Notes: a model not told the origin generated them from the sequence alone. A stretch of DNA of 64,000 bases from Marivirga lumbricoides (GCF_014636295.1 NZ_BMEC01000009.1:124001-188000), one strand, 5' to 3'; shown: positions 54,575 through 63,866, counted from the first letter of the stretch. Made by a program: numbers and translations.

Positions 54575-54611
54575 TAGTATATAAATATATCAATTTAGCA
54601 TATATATACTA
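54575..54611. promoter_or_regulatory. Inverted repeat upstream of the zinc-ribbon/HTH gene
   Basis: TAGTATATA (54575-54583) and TATATACTA (54603-54611) form a 9-bp inverted repeat with a 19-bp spacer, in the divergent region before the regulator (start 54544) and the VOC gene (start 54840). A likely autoregulatory operator, though AT-rich sequence makes chance matches easier. Confidence 0.4.
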
Positions 54612-54839
54612 AATTAGCAATATTTTACACTACTATTACATACAGCATTAAAATTTTATTTCATCTATCCGCAATTATACCATATTTCATAAGCATGTTT
54701 TTATATTGAAAGATAATTTCATCCTATACCTATTTCTCACCTTACCCCTACAATAAACATTCGGTAAATATTGTTTCGAAGGGAATATTTGCCAGTAAAA
54801 GTATTAATTGCTTATTTAGGCTTCGGAAAGAATAAATAT

Positions 54840-55904
54840 ATGAGCCAGACAATTATTAGCGGTATTCAACAGATAGGCATAGGTGTATCAGATGTGCAGG
54901 CAGCCTTTAAATGGTATAGACAAAATTTCGGCATGAGCGTGCCAGTTTTTGAAGAAGCTGCAGAAGCTGCTTTAATGCTGCCTTATACGGGTGGAGAGCC
55001 CAGAAGCCGCCATGCTATTTTAGCTATTAATATGCAAGGAGGCGGTGGTTTTGAAATCTGGCAATACACCTCTCGTACTCCTGAAGCTCCAAAATTTACA
55101 CCTCAGCTTGGAGATTTAGGAATTAACATTGCCAAAATGAAAAGTAAGAATGTAGAAGCCACCTATGAACTTTTTAACAGAAGAAGCTTGAACATTTTGG
55201 GAGGTCTGGAAAAAGGTCCGGATGGAAAGCCTACCTTTTTTGTGAAAGACCCATGGGATAATATTTTTCAAATAGTTTCCAGTAAATCATGGTTTCAGCA
55301 GAGAAAAACGGATTTACCTGGTGGTCCTGCTGGAGCCATTATCGGTGTAACAGATATAGACAATGCAAGAACACTCTATTCTGATATTTTAGGATACGAT
55401 GAAGTAATTTATGAGGAAGAAGGAGTTTTTGACGATCTGAAAGGTATACCCGGTGGAGATAAAAAAGTAAAAAGAATTCTTTTAAGACATAGCAAGCCAA
55501 GAGAAGGCGCATTTAGCCCTTTATTAGGAGCAAGTGAAGTTGAACTGGTAGTAGCTACTAATAGAACACCTAAAAAGATTTTTGAGGATAGATTCTGGGG
55601 TGATTTAGGTTTCATACATCTGTGCTATGATATTAATGGCATGCAAAACCTTAAAAAGCAATGTGAAGCAAAAGGCTTTCCTTTCACGGTAGATAGTGCC
55701 AACAGCTTTGACATGGGAGAAGCTGCCGGACATTTTACCTATGTGGAAGATCCTGATGGTACTTTGATAGAATTTGTGGAAACACATAAAGTACCTATTA
55801 TGAAGAAAATTGGCTGGTATTTAAACCTTCAGAAGAGAAATCCTAAAAAACCTTTACCAAGGTTTATGCTGAAAGCAATGGGCTTGAGCGAGGTAAAGGA
55901 TTAG
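54840..55904 (+). CDS. Two-domain VOC (glyoxalase/dioxygenase-like) protein
   Basis: 354 residues from ATG 54840 (MSQTIISGIQQIGIGVSDVQ); the frame is open to a TTG at 54771 but only the shorter form is family-like. Two vicinal-oxygen-chelate domains: about 8-150 (GIQQIGIGVSDVQAAFKWY, then GPDGKPTFFVKDPWDNIFQI) and about 170-325 (GAIIGVTDIDNARTLYSDIL, ending HFTYVEDPDGTLIEFVETHK, with the metal-ligand His and Glu). Resembles HPPD-like or extradiol enzymes; substrate unknown. Monocistronic, with a strong terminator behind it. Confidence 0.85.
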   Translation: MSQTIISGIQQIGIGVSDVQAAFKWYRQNFGMSVPVFEEAAEAALMLPYTGGEPRSRHAILAINMQGGGGFEIWQYTSRTPEAPKFTPQLGDLGINIAKMKSKNVEATYELFNRRSLNILGGLEKGPDGKPTFFVKDPWDNIFQIVSSKSWFQQRKTDLPGGPAGAIIGVTDIDNARTLYSDILGYDEVIYEEEGVFDDLKGIPGGDKKVKRILLRHSKPREGAFSPLLGASEVELVVATNRTPKKIFEDRFWGDLGFIHLCYDINGMQNLKKQCEAKGFPFTVDSANSFDMGEAAGHFTYVEDPDGTLIEFVETHKVPIMKKIGWYLNLQKRNPKKPLPRFMLKAMGLSEVKD

Positions 55905-55920
55905 CAATAGACATTTTGAC

Positions 55921-55957
55921 AAAAGCAGTGGTTCGTATCTCGCGAATCATTGCTTTT
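55921..55957. terminator. Bidirectional terminator between VOC and ABC genes
   Basis: AAAAGCAGTGGTTCG (55921-55935) pairs with CGAATCATTGCTTTT (55943-55957), 15 bp with two G-U pairs and a 7-nt loop. It lies between two convergent genes. Confidence 0.8.
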
Positions 55958-55986
55958 GGACATTGCTAAAATTGCATAATTGTTAA

Positions 55987-57771
55987 TTACTCCACAGCTT
56001 CCCCTTGCAATTGTTTATTATAAAGCTCTTTGTAGGGCCCGTTTTGCGCTAACAATTCTGCTTCTGTACCTTGCTCCATAATTTGGCCATCATCCAGAAC
56101 AATTATGTAATCTGCCAGCTTGGCTGAACTTACCCTATGAGAAATGATGACACTGGTGCGCTGCTTCATAATCTTCTTGAGGGCATTAAGAATTGCATTT
56201 TCTGTTTTGGTATCAACAGCAGAAAGTGCATCATCCATCACCATAATTTTAGGATCTCTGGCAATAGCCCTGGCAATTGAAACTCGCTGCTTTTGCCCGC
56301 CTGAAAGCGTTATACCTCTCTCTCCCAACTGTGTTTCATATTTCTGAGGAAAGCCCATCACATTCTCATGCAAATCTGCGTCTTTAGAGGCCTGAAGTAT
56401 TTGCGCTTCAGTTAGCTCATTTGCTCCAAAGGCAATATTTCTTTTAATAGAATCAGAAAAAAGAAAGACATCCTGCGGAACATAGCCCAGCTGGCTTCTT
56501 AAATTTTGCACATTAAATTCTGCGATAGGGACTCCGTCTATCGTGATACTTCCTGATGTCGGGTCATACATTCTACCTATTAAATTAGCAATAGTGCTTT
56601 TACCTGAGCCGGTAGTACCAATTACTGCTAAAGTCTCTCCTTTTTTAACTGAAAAACTTACATTTTTTAAAGCTTTTATACCTGAATCAGGATAAGTAAA
56701 GCTCACATTTTCAAAAACAATATCCCCCTCAATTTTCTTTTCCAGCTCTTTTGTAGAGGTGATTTGAGTATCCGTATCAAGAAATTCATTAATTCTTTTT
56801 TGAGAAGCTGCAGCCCGTTGAATAATACTGGTAACCCAGCCGACAGAAGTAACCGGCCAGGTAAGTAAGTTTACATAAATAATGAATTCAGCTATATTAC
56901 CAGCTGTTACGGCACCATTCATCACCTCTACACCTCCTATATAAACTACCAAAATCACACTTAAACCCACCATTCCCATGATTAGTGGAAAGAAAAGAGA
57001 GTCTACAAAAGTGAGTCTTAATGATCTGTACTTATAGTTATTCGTTTCCTTGGTAAAATTCCTCAAGGAATCGTCTTCCCTCGCAAAAGATTTTAGCACC
57101 CTTATTCCTGAAAAAGCTTCCTGCACCAAGGTGGAAAGCTGAGACTGACTTCTCTGGATCTCTTCAGATCTTTTATTCATTAAATTGTTAACGAAATAAA
57201 TACTTACAGAAAGAAATGGCAATGGAATTAAAGAATACCATGTTAGGGTAGCATTTACTGAAAACATGATAGGAATAACAATCAAAAATAAGGTGACCAG
57301 GTTGACTGAGTACATTATTGCAGGCCCAAGATACATCCGAACCTTGCTTACATCTTCAGAAATCCGGTTCATAATATCTCCTGTATTATTTCTTCTGTAA
57401 AAGCTTAAAGGCAGTTCTTGGTAATGGTTATAAATCTCGTTTTTCAGGTCATACTCAATCAGGCGTGACATAACGATAATTGTTTGCCTTACAAGAAATA
57501 AGAACACCCCTCTTGCTAAGGCGAGAAGAATAATTATTCCACCGTAAATAAATATTGCTGAAGCAAAAATCTCATAAAAATCTTCCTGAAGAGAGAATCC
57601 TTCATACAGCCTATACATCTCGATATTCTCCTTCACCAAATTAAAGGCATACCTAACCACCTGAGCCGGAAAAACTGCAAAAAAGTTAGATACAATCATA
57701 AAGAGTGTACCTAACAGTAAATGATATTTATATTTAAAAAGGTATTTATTAAGATACTTTAAATCCTTCAT
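55987..57771 (-). CDS. MsbA-type ABC exporter (fused permease-ATPase)
   Basis: 594 residues, the usual half-transporter. Six helices (about 20-320) followed by the ATPase: Walker A IGTTGSGKSTIANLIG, Q-loop YVPQDVFLFSDSI, signature ITLSGGQKQRVSIARAIA, Walker B IMVMDDALSAVD (Asp at the position where most have Glu is followed by the normal D-loop), and H-loop IISHR. Works as dimer; lipid, drug or polysaccharide precursors are possible cargo. Walker B MDDALS means the catalytic Glu is replaced by Asp, as in one half of heterodimeric exporters. Monocistronic. Confidence 0.92.
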   Translation of the reverse strand: MKDLKYLNKYLFKYKYHLLLGTLFMIVSNFFAVFPAQVVRYAFNLVKENIEMYRLYEGFSLQEDFYEIFASAIFIYGGIIILLALARGVFLFLVRQTIIVMSRLIEYDLKNEIYNHYQELPLSFYRRNNTGDIMNRISEDVSKVRMYLGPAIMYSVNLVTLFLIVIPIMFSVNATLTWYSLIPLPFLSVSIYFVNNLMNKRSEEIQRSQSQLSTLVQEAFSGIRVLKSFAREDDSLRNFTKETNNYKYRSLRLTFVDSLFFPLIMGMVGLSVILVVYIGGVEVMNGAVTAGNIAEFIIYVNLLTWPVTSVGWVTSIIQRAAASQKRINEFLDTDTQITSTKELEKKIEGDIVFENVSFTYPDSGIKALKNVSFSVKKGETLAVIGTTGSGKSTIANLIGRMYDPTSGSITIDGVPIAEFNVQNLRSQLGYVPQDVFLFSDSIKRNIAFGANELTEAQILQASKDADLHENVMGFPQKYETQLGERGITLSGGQKQRVSIARAIARDPKIMVMDDALSAVDTKTENAILNALKKIMKQRTSVIISHRVSSAKLADYIIVLDDGQIMEQGTEAELLAQNGPYKELYNKQLQGEAVE

Positions 57772-58243
57772 GCATTTTTATGGTTTTACAGGCAGGCTGC
57801 CAAATAGTAAGAGGAAGTGTTAAATGGATAAAATAATCATCATACAACGCTATACTTCTAATTTAGTTTTTCAAAAAAACGAAGGGTTACTACACTCCTG
57901 ATACAAATGTACGATGATACAGCCAAATCGAGTAGTTCTGAAAGAATTTTATCTTACGTGCTATTAAACAGATATGCTCAATTGGTATATAAAAGCAAAA
58001 AAATCAACATGGGAAAAGCAAATAATTAACTGAAATTGAATATTTTATCCTTTCGGCTATCCGGTTTTAAGGCTGATTTAAAACTTTTAAAAAAGAATAT
58101 TAAAAACACCTGTAAATTTTACTTCGCTATTCAGGAGAAAAAACAAAACAATAGAAGGAATAATATTAGAAAAGCCAATTTTTTATTTCAAAACATCTCC
58201 TCATCACAAGATTAGCATTGGAATTTTACAATTAGTTATGCAA
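57772..58243. other. Intergenic region upstream of leucine dehydrogenase
   Basis: Gene-poor, AT-rich 565-bp divergent gap (with the promoter at 58244-58274 at its right end). It holds one 40-codon frame (57907-58029) without recognisable features or a start-proximal signal. No RNA gene or repeat was recognised. Confidence 0.5.
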
Positions 58244-58274
58244 TTGATTAACTAATAAAATTAAACTATTTTTG
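58244..58274 (+). promoter_or_regulatory. Promoter of leucine dehydrogenase
   Basis: TTG (58244-58246), a 20-bp spacer and TATTTTTG (58267-58274) fit the Bacteroidota -33/-7 consensus. The ATG is 62 bp further, giving a leader of about 55 nt. Confidence 0.65.
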
Positions 58275-58336
58275 CACCACTTTCAATTGAGAATAAAAGT
58301 CTCAGGCAAGTAACACAAATTTAAACCCACTCAGCA

Positions 58337-59440
58337 ATGGTAGAAGTTAATGAAGCACAAAGTACAGAGGTATTTTCTTCTTTTAATGAGATTACAAAAA
58401 TGGGTCATGAGCAGGTAGTTTACTGCTATGACGAACCTACAGGCTTAAAAGCCATCATCGCTATTCATAACACAGTTTTAGGCCCTGCTTTGGGTGGGAC
58501 CAGAATGTGGAGCTACGCCTCAGATCAGGACGCTCTAATTGATGTTTTAAGATTATCCCGAGGGATGACTTATAAAGCTGCTATTTCAGGATTAAATCTT
58601 GGTGGCGGAAAAGCTGTCATCATCGGTGATGCGAAACAGTTGAAAAATGAAGCCTTCTTAAGAAGATTTGGACGCTTTGTTGATAGCTTAAGTGGACGCT
58701 ACATTACTGCTGAAGACATGAACATGAGTACTGCTGACATGGTACAATTGTCATATGAAACAGATTATGTTATGGGACTTCCGGAATCCATGAATGGAAG
58801 CGGTGATCCTTCACCTGTTACTGCTTATGGTGTTTACATGGGAATGAAAGCCACTGTAAATAAAGCATACGGGATAGATAGTTTACAAGGTAAAAAGATT
58901 TCCGTACAAGGTGTAGGTCAGGTAGGTCATTATTTAGTTGACTACCTCATTAAAGAAGGCGCCATTGTAACTGTAGCTGACATCAACGAAAGCAATATAA
59001 AGAGAGTAACTGATAAGCATGATGTAACCGTTGTAAATCCTGAAATGATTTATGATGTAGATGCTGATATCTACGCGCCATGCGCCATGGGAGCCACTAT
59101 TAACGACAATACCATTTCAAGAATTAAAGCAAATGTTATAGTGGGTGCTGCTAACAACCAGCTTAAAGATGAAGTTAAGCATGGTGATATGTTAAAGCAA
59201 AAGGGTATTTTTTATGCTCCTGATTTTCTTGTGAATGCAGGGGGCATTATCAATATTTTCCCGGAACTAATGGGGAATTACCATAAAGAGCTTGCTTTAC
59301 AGCAAACAGAAAAAATATACGATAAATGCACTGAAATTTTAAACAAGGCAGAAAACGAAGATAAAACTTCACATAAAGCTGCTTTGGAAATTGCGGACAA
59401 GCGCATTGCTGATATGGGTAAAGTTAAATTGGCTTACTAA
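58337..59440 (+). CDS. Leucine dehydrogenase (Glu/Leu/Phe/Val dehydrogenase family)
   Basis: 367 residues, right for leucine dehydrogenase rather than the longer glutamate enzyme. Catalytic Lys-80 in LSRGMTYKAAISGLNLGGGK, with the glycine-rich loop and Lys-92; NAD-binding Rossmann motif VQGVGQVGHYLVDYL (192-197 core). DADIYAPCAMGATINDNTIS and the FLVNAGGIINI segment are family-typical. Deaminates branched-chain amino acids to oxo acids, feeding acetyl-CoA and, through acids, the acetate locus. Has its own promoter. Confidence 0.93.
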   Translation: MVEVNEAQSTEVFSSFNEITKMGHEQVVYCYDEPTGLKAIIAIHNTVLGPALGGTRMWSYASDQDALIDVLRLSRGMTYKAAISGLNLGGGKAVIIGDAKQLKNEAFLRRFGRFVDSLSGRYITAEDMNMSTADMVQLSYETDYVMGLPESMNGSGDPSPVTAYGVYMGMKATVNKAYGIDSLQGKKISVQGVGQVGHYLVDYLIKEGAIVTVADINESNIKRVTDKHDVTVVNPEMIYDVDADIYAPCAMGATINDNTISRIKANVIVGAANNQLKDEVKHGDMLKQKGIFYAPDFLVNAGGIINIFPELMGNYHKELALQQTEKIYDKCTEILNKAENEDKTSHKAALEIADKRIADMGKVKLAY

Positions 59441-59459
59441 GTCAAAATCATTAATTTTG
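59429..59459 (+). promoter_or_regulatory. Promoter of the nusB operon
   Basis: TTG (59429-59431), a 20-bp spacer and TAATTTTG (59452-59459) match -33/-7. It overlaps the last codons of leucine dehydrogenase. ATG of nusB is at 59512. Confidence 0.6.
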
Positions 59460-59461
59460 CA

Positions 59462-59482
59462 GGAGGGAGATTAAATCCCTCC
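59462..59482 (+). terminator. Perfect hairpin between leucine dehydrogenase and nusB
   Basis: GGAGGGA (59462-59468) pairs with TCCCTCC (59476-59482) around a 7-nt loop. It lies right after the nusB -7 box, so it can end the upstream transcript or form at the very 5' end of the nusB mRNA. There is no adjacent T run; a TTCTTTTTA stretch is 12 bp on. Confidence 0.5.
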
Positions 59483-59511
59483 AATAACTACGTTCTTTTT
59501 ATTATTGACTT

Positions 59512-60693
59512 ATGCTGAACAGACGATCCTTAAGAATAAAAGCCATGCAATCATTGTATGCAGCACAAAAATGTGAGGAGGCTGATTACGAGCTTGCATT
59601 ATCTTTTATCGAAGATTATTTCGCTCCTGACCTTAACTCAATGGAGGTGCAGGATAGAGCTTTATTAAGCCGTAATGCTAAAGCTGCAAAGAGTATATTT
59701 AAGAAAAGTTACCTCAAAAATCATATTACAGAAGAAGGGGAAACCTCTGAAGAGATCAGAAAAGCTGTTAGCGAAGCCATTGATTACTACCAGAATATGG
59801 TAAAGAAAGACCACTCCTTTATTAAAAAGAATATGATGGAGGCGGTAGAAACTTTACTGGAGAATTACTACCTCATTATTTTACTCACCATAGAATTTGC
59901 CGAAATGGCAAAGGAGGACATTGAGATTCGTAAAAAAAGACTTGTAGAATCCGGCAAAAAGGTTTTTGAAAGCGAACTGAACCTGTATAATAATAAGGCG
60001 ATCCAAATCTTTAAAGATAATTCCGGACTTCACAGCGAGTTTATACGGTATGGCACATCGTGGAATGAGGACAGACAGAATGTATGGCAGTGGTTTAGAG
60101 ATATCCTTAAAAAGGAGGACTTTTATAAAGCATATACTTTAAAGAGCAACCCTAGCTTTGAAGATGATGTTGCAGTGCTTGATCAAATGATAAAACAAGT
60201 GGTTTTCAAAAACGAAACACTTGCTAAATACATGGAAGAGCGGGATTTATACTGGGCTGAGAACAAGTCCGCATTAAAATCCATGCTCAAGAAAACCCTA
60301 AAGTCTTTAGAAGAAAATTCAGATCATGTAGAACTTATTGAGCTTTCGGCCAATTGGGAAGACGACAGCGAATTCTTTAAAAAATTATTCCAACTAACAC
60401 TTGAAAATGAAGAGGAATATGAAGAGCTTGTGTCGAAATATGCCAAAAACTGGGCAACCGAAAGAATTGCTGCCATTGACATGATCATTCTTAAGATGGC
60501 TGTTTGTGAAATGATGAATTTCACCAGCATTCCGGTAAAAGTGTCAATTAATGAGTATATTGACCTTTCAAAAAATTATAGTACCCAAAAAAGTAAAATA
60601 TTCGTTAACGGTATGCTGGATAAAATTTCTGAGGAATTGGAAAACCAGGGGAAAATAAGAAAAAGCGGAAGAGGCTTAATTGATAATAAATAA
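59512..60693 (+). CDS. nusB: Transcription antitermination factor NusB, long form
   Basis: 393 residues; E. coli NusB has 139. The NusB core is at the C-terminus (about 310-385: WATERIAAIDMIILKMAVCE and VKVSINEYIDLSKNYSTQKS). The N-terminal half (LNRRSLRIKAMQSLYAAQKC, about 1-20) starts like NusB, but about 200 extra residues are inserted (coiled-coil and charged helices), normal for Bacteroidota. Binds boxA RNA with NusE to support rRNA transcription. First gene of a nusB-ytxH-DUF1573-yajC-ybbR-coaE run. Confidence 0.92.
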   Translation: MLNRRSLRIKAMQSLYAAQKCEEADYELALSFIEDYFAPDLNSMEVQDRALLSRNAKAAKSIFKKSYLKNHITEEGETSEEIRKAVSEAIDYYQNMVKKDHSFIKKNMMEAVETLLENYYLIILLTIEFAEMAKEDIEIRKKRLVESGKKVFESELNLYNNKAIQIFKDNSGLHSEFIRYGTSWNEDRQNVWQWFRDILKKEDFYKAYTLKSNPSFEDDVAVLDQMIKQVVFKNETLAKYMEERDLYWAENKSALKSMLKKTLKSLEENSDHVELIELSANWEDDSEFFKKLFQLTLENEEEYEELVSKYAKNWATERIAAIDMIILKMAVCEMMNFTSIPVKVSINEYIDLSKNYSTQKSKIFVNGMLDKISEELENQGKIRKSGRGLIDNK

Positions 60694-60794
60694 AACCTCT
60701 TTTATATTTAATTTTGGGTTTACCGGGAATTAATATTATTTACTTGTTGTAATACAAAAATTAAAACACTGATTGACTAAAAAACTAAAGCATT

Positions 60795-61097
60795 ATGAGT
60801 AAAGGAGGCAGTAATTTTTTAATGTTTATAACTGGTGCCGCAGTGGGCGCTGCCATAGGAATTTTGTATGCGCCTGATAAAGGAATAAACACCCGTGATA
60901 AACTTTCATACAGACTGGATAAATATAAAGAAATGCTGGAGGATTTATTGAACGATATTTCTGAAGGTAAGGAGTTAGGTTTAAGCTCTGCGAAAAGTGA
61001 TGGCGAAAAGGTAATTAACTCAGCTAAGTTAAAAGCTGAACAATTATTAAGTGATGTAGATGAGCTTTTAGGCCAGATAAAAAACAAAGAGGATTAA
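60795..61097 (+). CDS. YtxH domain protein
   Basis: 100 residues. One N-terminal glycine/alanine-rich membrane helix (FLMFITGAAVGAAIGILYAPDKG, about 7-29) with the YtxH motif APDKG, followed by a charged helix (RLDKYKEMLEDLLNDISEGK) and coiled tail. Family members are small membrane-bound stress proteins of unknown action. Follows nusB by 101 bp and precedes the DUF1573 gene by 40 bp. Confidence 0.85.
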   Translation: MSKGGSNFLMFITGAAVGAAIGILYAPDKGINTRDKLSYRLDKYKEMLEDLLNDISEGKELGLSSAKSDGEKVINSAKLKAEQLLSDVDELLGQIKNKED

Positions 61098-61137
61098 ATT
61101 TCAACTAAAAAAAGTTTAAATCAAATACAATTATAAA

Positions 61138-61707
61138 ATGAAAAAAATAGTTTATGCATTTTTAATAGTTGCAGGAGCTTTTTTAAGCGCTTGTTCTAAT
61201 GGAGATCTAGAGAAAAGAGTGACTGACCTGGAAAGAAGAGTAGCTGCCCTTGAAGGTGGTGGAGTTTCTAAAGCCTCTCCAAATAACAATTCTAACAGTA
61301 CTATTCAACCTGTTTCAGAAAACAATGCATTGCCTGAGGAAAAACCTGAAGGCCCCATCCCTGTTATGGAGTTTACAGAAAAAATGCATGATTTCGGCAC
61401 CATTTCTGAAGGAGATGTAGTGACAAAAGTGTTCAAGTTCAAAAATACTGGCGAAGCACCGTTGCTCATATCCAATGCTTCTTCATCATGCGGATGTACA
61501 ATCCCTTCCTATCCTAAAGATACTCCAATTGCTCCTGGTGAAAGTGGCGAAATTAAAGTTCAGTATAATTCCAGAGGTAAGAAAAATCAGGACAGCAAAG
61601 TAGTTAGAATTACTGCTAATACCTGGCCAACTACTAACAATCTTACAATTAGAGCTTTCGTTGAACCTAAAGCAGAAGCTTCAGAAGCAGGACCGTTAAA
61701 ACAATAA
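61138..61707 (+). CDS. DUF1573 lipoprotein
   Basis: 189 residues. Signal with lipobox LSAC (MKKIVYAFLIVAGAFLSAC), a short coiled coil (LEKRVTDLERRVAALEGG), then DUF1573 immunoglobulin-like domain (HDFGTISEGDVVTKVFKFKN, SASSSCGCTIPSYPKDTPIAP-like cysteines, PGESGEIKVQYNSRGKKN). Periplasmic or outer-leaflet; function unknown. The DUF1573-yajC pair is common in Bacteroidota. Confidence 0.9.
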   Translation: MKKIVYAFLIVAGAFLSACSNGDLEKRVTDLERRVAALEGGGVSKASPNNNSNSTIQPVSENNALPEEKPEGPIPVMEFTEKMHDFGTISEGDVVTKVFKFKNTGEAPLLISNASSSCGCTIPSYPKDTPIAPGESGEIKVQYNSRGKKNQDSKVVRITANTWPTTNNLTIRAFVEPKAEASEAGPLKQ

Positions 61708-61713
61708 ATACTA

Positions 61714-62031
61714 ATGATACAAATTATATTTGCACAGGCTACTACCGGTGGTGACAATGCATGGATGAGCCAACTATTACTATTTGGTGGAATCATCTTA
61801 ATTTTTTACTTTTTTATGATACGCCCACAGCAGAAAAAGCAAAAAGACCACAAAAAATTTGTGGAAGATATAAAGAAGGGCGATAATGTAGTTACAATAG
61901 GAGGTTTACACGGGAAAATTTTCAGTGTTGATGATGATAAAATCACCCTTGAAGTAGACAAAGGAATAAAGCTGACTTTTGAGAAATCTTCTATTTCATT
62001 GGAACAAAGTAAAAAACTTCAAGGCAAATAA
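61714..62031 (+). CDS. yajC: Preprotein translocase accessory subunit YajC
   Basis: 105 residues. A single helix (LLLFGGIILIFYFFMIRPQQ, about 22-41) with the YajC signature IRPQQKKQKDHKKFVEDIKK and KGDNVVTIGGLHGKIFSVDD. YajC binds SecDF and supports protein export. Lies 6 bp after the DUF1573 gene. Confidence 0.94.
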   Translation: MIQIIFAQATTGGDNAWMSQLLLFGGIILIFYFFMIRPQQKKQKDHKKFVEDIKKGDNVVTIGGLHGKIFSVDDDKITLEVDKGIKLTFEKSSISLEQSKKLQGK

Positions 62032-62046
62032 GATTTGTAGATATTT

Positions 62047-63024
62047 TTGAAAATTGTAGAGAAAATATTAGACGGGCTAAGCAACACGCTGTTGCCCAGT
62101 TCAAATGAACGACTGAAAGTGGTAGTACTGTGCATAGTAACAGCTACCACTTTTTGGTTTTTCAATGCTTTGAACGATAGTTACACTACAAGAATAAAAT
62201 ATCCTATTGAATTTATCTACCCGGATTCCATTTATATTCCGGTTAAGGAACTTCCTGAAAGAGTATCCATCAATGTTTCCGGTGGGGGCTGGAACTTATT
62301 GAGAAAAACGTTTGGCTTTAAAACCGAACCGTTAAAAATTCCTCTCTCAGAACCTGCATCCAGAAATTTTATATTAGGCTCTTCATTATTTTCTACAATA
62401 TCTGATCAGATTACAGAGATACAACTCAATTTTATTGAGACTGACACCCTTAAAATTGAGATTGATTCTATCAGAACCAAAAAAGCCAGAATTTTAATAG
62501 ACAGTATTGGCATTCAGCTTAGTGAAAATTACCGTATAACATCTCCTATTCAAATTTCACCTGATTCAGCTCAGTTTACAGGGCCTGAGCGATTTATCAA
62601 AAATATTCCTGACAATGTTTTAGTTTCTTTAGAAGACTCACAAATAAAGGATAATTATTCGGAAGAGATAGAACTCTCTACATTTGGCTCTAGTCTTGTT
62701 AATAGAAACCCTGTTGAAGTACGTGTACAGTTTAAAGTAGAAAGGTTTATCAATCAGGAATTAATGATCCCTTATAGCACTATCAATCGGCCTGCAGATT
62801 CCTCTTCCTATATTTTTAAAGACTCTCTAGCCAGACTTAACTTCCAGATAAAAGAAACAGAAGCCAGTCAGTTTAATTTGGATAGTATTCTGTTGCAAGT
62901 GAATTACAGAAATATGAGCAAAAAAGATTCAATAGTGGTACCTGAGATTGTGAATTTACCTCAAGTCTTAAAAAACAAAACCATAGAGGTAGATTCCATT
63001 CATTACTTCTACCAGAACAAATAG
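62047..63024 (+). CDS. YbbR-like domain protein
   Basis: 325 residues from TTG 62047 (no ATG fits). N-terminal helix (LKVVVLCIVTATTFWFFNAL, about 24-43) and an external part with two YbbR-like domains (YPIEFIYPDSIYIPVKELPE; VSINVSGGGWNLLRKTFGF; RITSPIQISPDSAQFTGPER). YbbR proteins are linked to c-di-AMP cyclase control in Firmicutes; in Bacteroidota the role is not known. Between yajC (15 bp) and coaE (75 bp). Confidence 0.85.
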   Translation: MKIVEKILDGLSNTLLPSSNERLKVVVLCIVTATTFWFFNALNDSYTTRIKYPIEFIYPDSIYIPVKELPERVSINVSGGGWNLLRKTFGFKTEPLKIPLSEPASRNFILGSSLFSTISDQITEIQLNFIETDTLKIEIDSIRTKKARILIDSIGIQLSENYRITSPIQISPDSAQFTGPERFIKNIPDNVLVSLEDSQIKDNYSEEIELSTFGSSLVNRNPVEVRVQFKVERFINQELMIPYSTINRPADSSSYIFKDSLARLNFQIKETEASQFNLDSILLQVNYRNMSKKDSIVVPEIVNLPQVLKNKTIEVDSIHYFYQNK

Positions 63025-63099
63025 AAATTCAGGTAAAGCGCTTTATCGGGTTAAACTTTCTTTTCTCTATTTAGCTGAGTTAATACTAAAAACTTATCT

Positions 63100-63690
63100 A
63101 TGAAAAAAATAGGCATAACAGGTGGAATAGGAGCTGGAAAAAGTCTGATTTGTAAAATATTTGAATTATTGGGTATACCCAATTACCCTGCAGATTATAG
63201 GGCTAAATGGCTTCAGGAAAATGACCCTCATTTAACAGAGCAAATCAAAAATAATTTTGGCCAAAACAGCTATACCTCGGATGGTAAATTAAACCGTACT
63301 TATTTAAGCGAACAGGTTTTCAGTGATGATAGCAAATTGAAACAACTTAATAGTTTAGTTCATCCAGCTGTAGCTATAGATTTTGAAGAATGGTGCAGAC
63401 AGCATGAAAATAAGCCTTATATTTTAAAAGAAGCAGCTCTTCTATTTGAAACCGGATCATTTAAGCAATTAGATGCTACTATTAATGTTCATGCATCCCA
63501 GGAGCTAAGACTCAAGCGAACACTGTCGCGCGACTCCCACAGGAAAGAAAGTGATGTAATTGCCATTATGCGTAAACAATTACGTGATGGAGAAAGGCTG
63601 AAACTTGCTGATTATATTATCTATAATGACGAAAGCCGATCAATTATAAAGCAAGTAATTGCCCTTAACCAACAAATACAATCTAGTTAA
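63100..63690 (+). CDS. coaE: Dephospho-CoA kinase
   Basis: 196 residues, full length. Last step of CoA synthesis, phosphorylating the 3'-OH of dephospho-CoA. P-loop GITGGIGAGKSLICKIFELL with GxxxxGKS at 8-15, ADYRAKWLQE in place of the usual ADxxAR, YILKEAALLFETG, and the basic lid HASQELRLKRTLSRDSHRKE. Ends a nusB-coaE run. Confidence 0.94.
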   Translation: MKKIGITGGIGAGKSLICKIFELLGIPNYPADYRAKWLQENDPHLTEQIKNNFGQNSYTSDGKLNRTYLSEQVFSDDSKLKQLNSLVHPAVAIDFEEWCRQHENKPYILKEAALLFETGSFKQLDATINVHASQELRLKRTLSRDSHRKESDVIAIMRKQLRDGERLKLADYIIYNDESRSIIKQVIALNQQIQSS

Positions 63691-63845
63691 GTAAGGCATT
63701 AACTTTACACCTATGTGAGCATTTCAAGTATTAATTTTTACCGCTCATTAAACTTAAATAAAATAATAGCTGCTCACAACATTAATTATTCTCTTCACAT
63801 CAGCGAATTATGTTCTTTATATTTCTGGTTAAAATTAATGTTGCT

Positions 63846-63853
63846 TATTTTTG
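63846..63853 (+). promoter_or_regulatory. Predicted -7 box for the right-edge gene
   Basis: TATTTTTG, a full TAnnTTTG match, 13 bp before the ATG at 63867. No clear -33 element. Confidence 0.4.
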
Positions 63854-63866
63854 ATAGATATCTCAT

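Noticed and set aside
57907-58029. 40-codon frame in the gap before leucine dehydrogenase
   Set aside because: No family, no promoter box near the start, and polar low-complexity content; length is within chance for this AT content.
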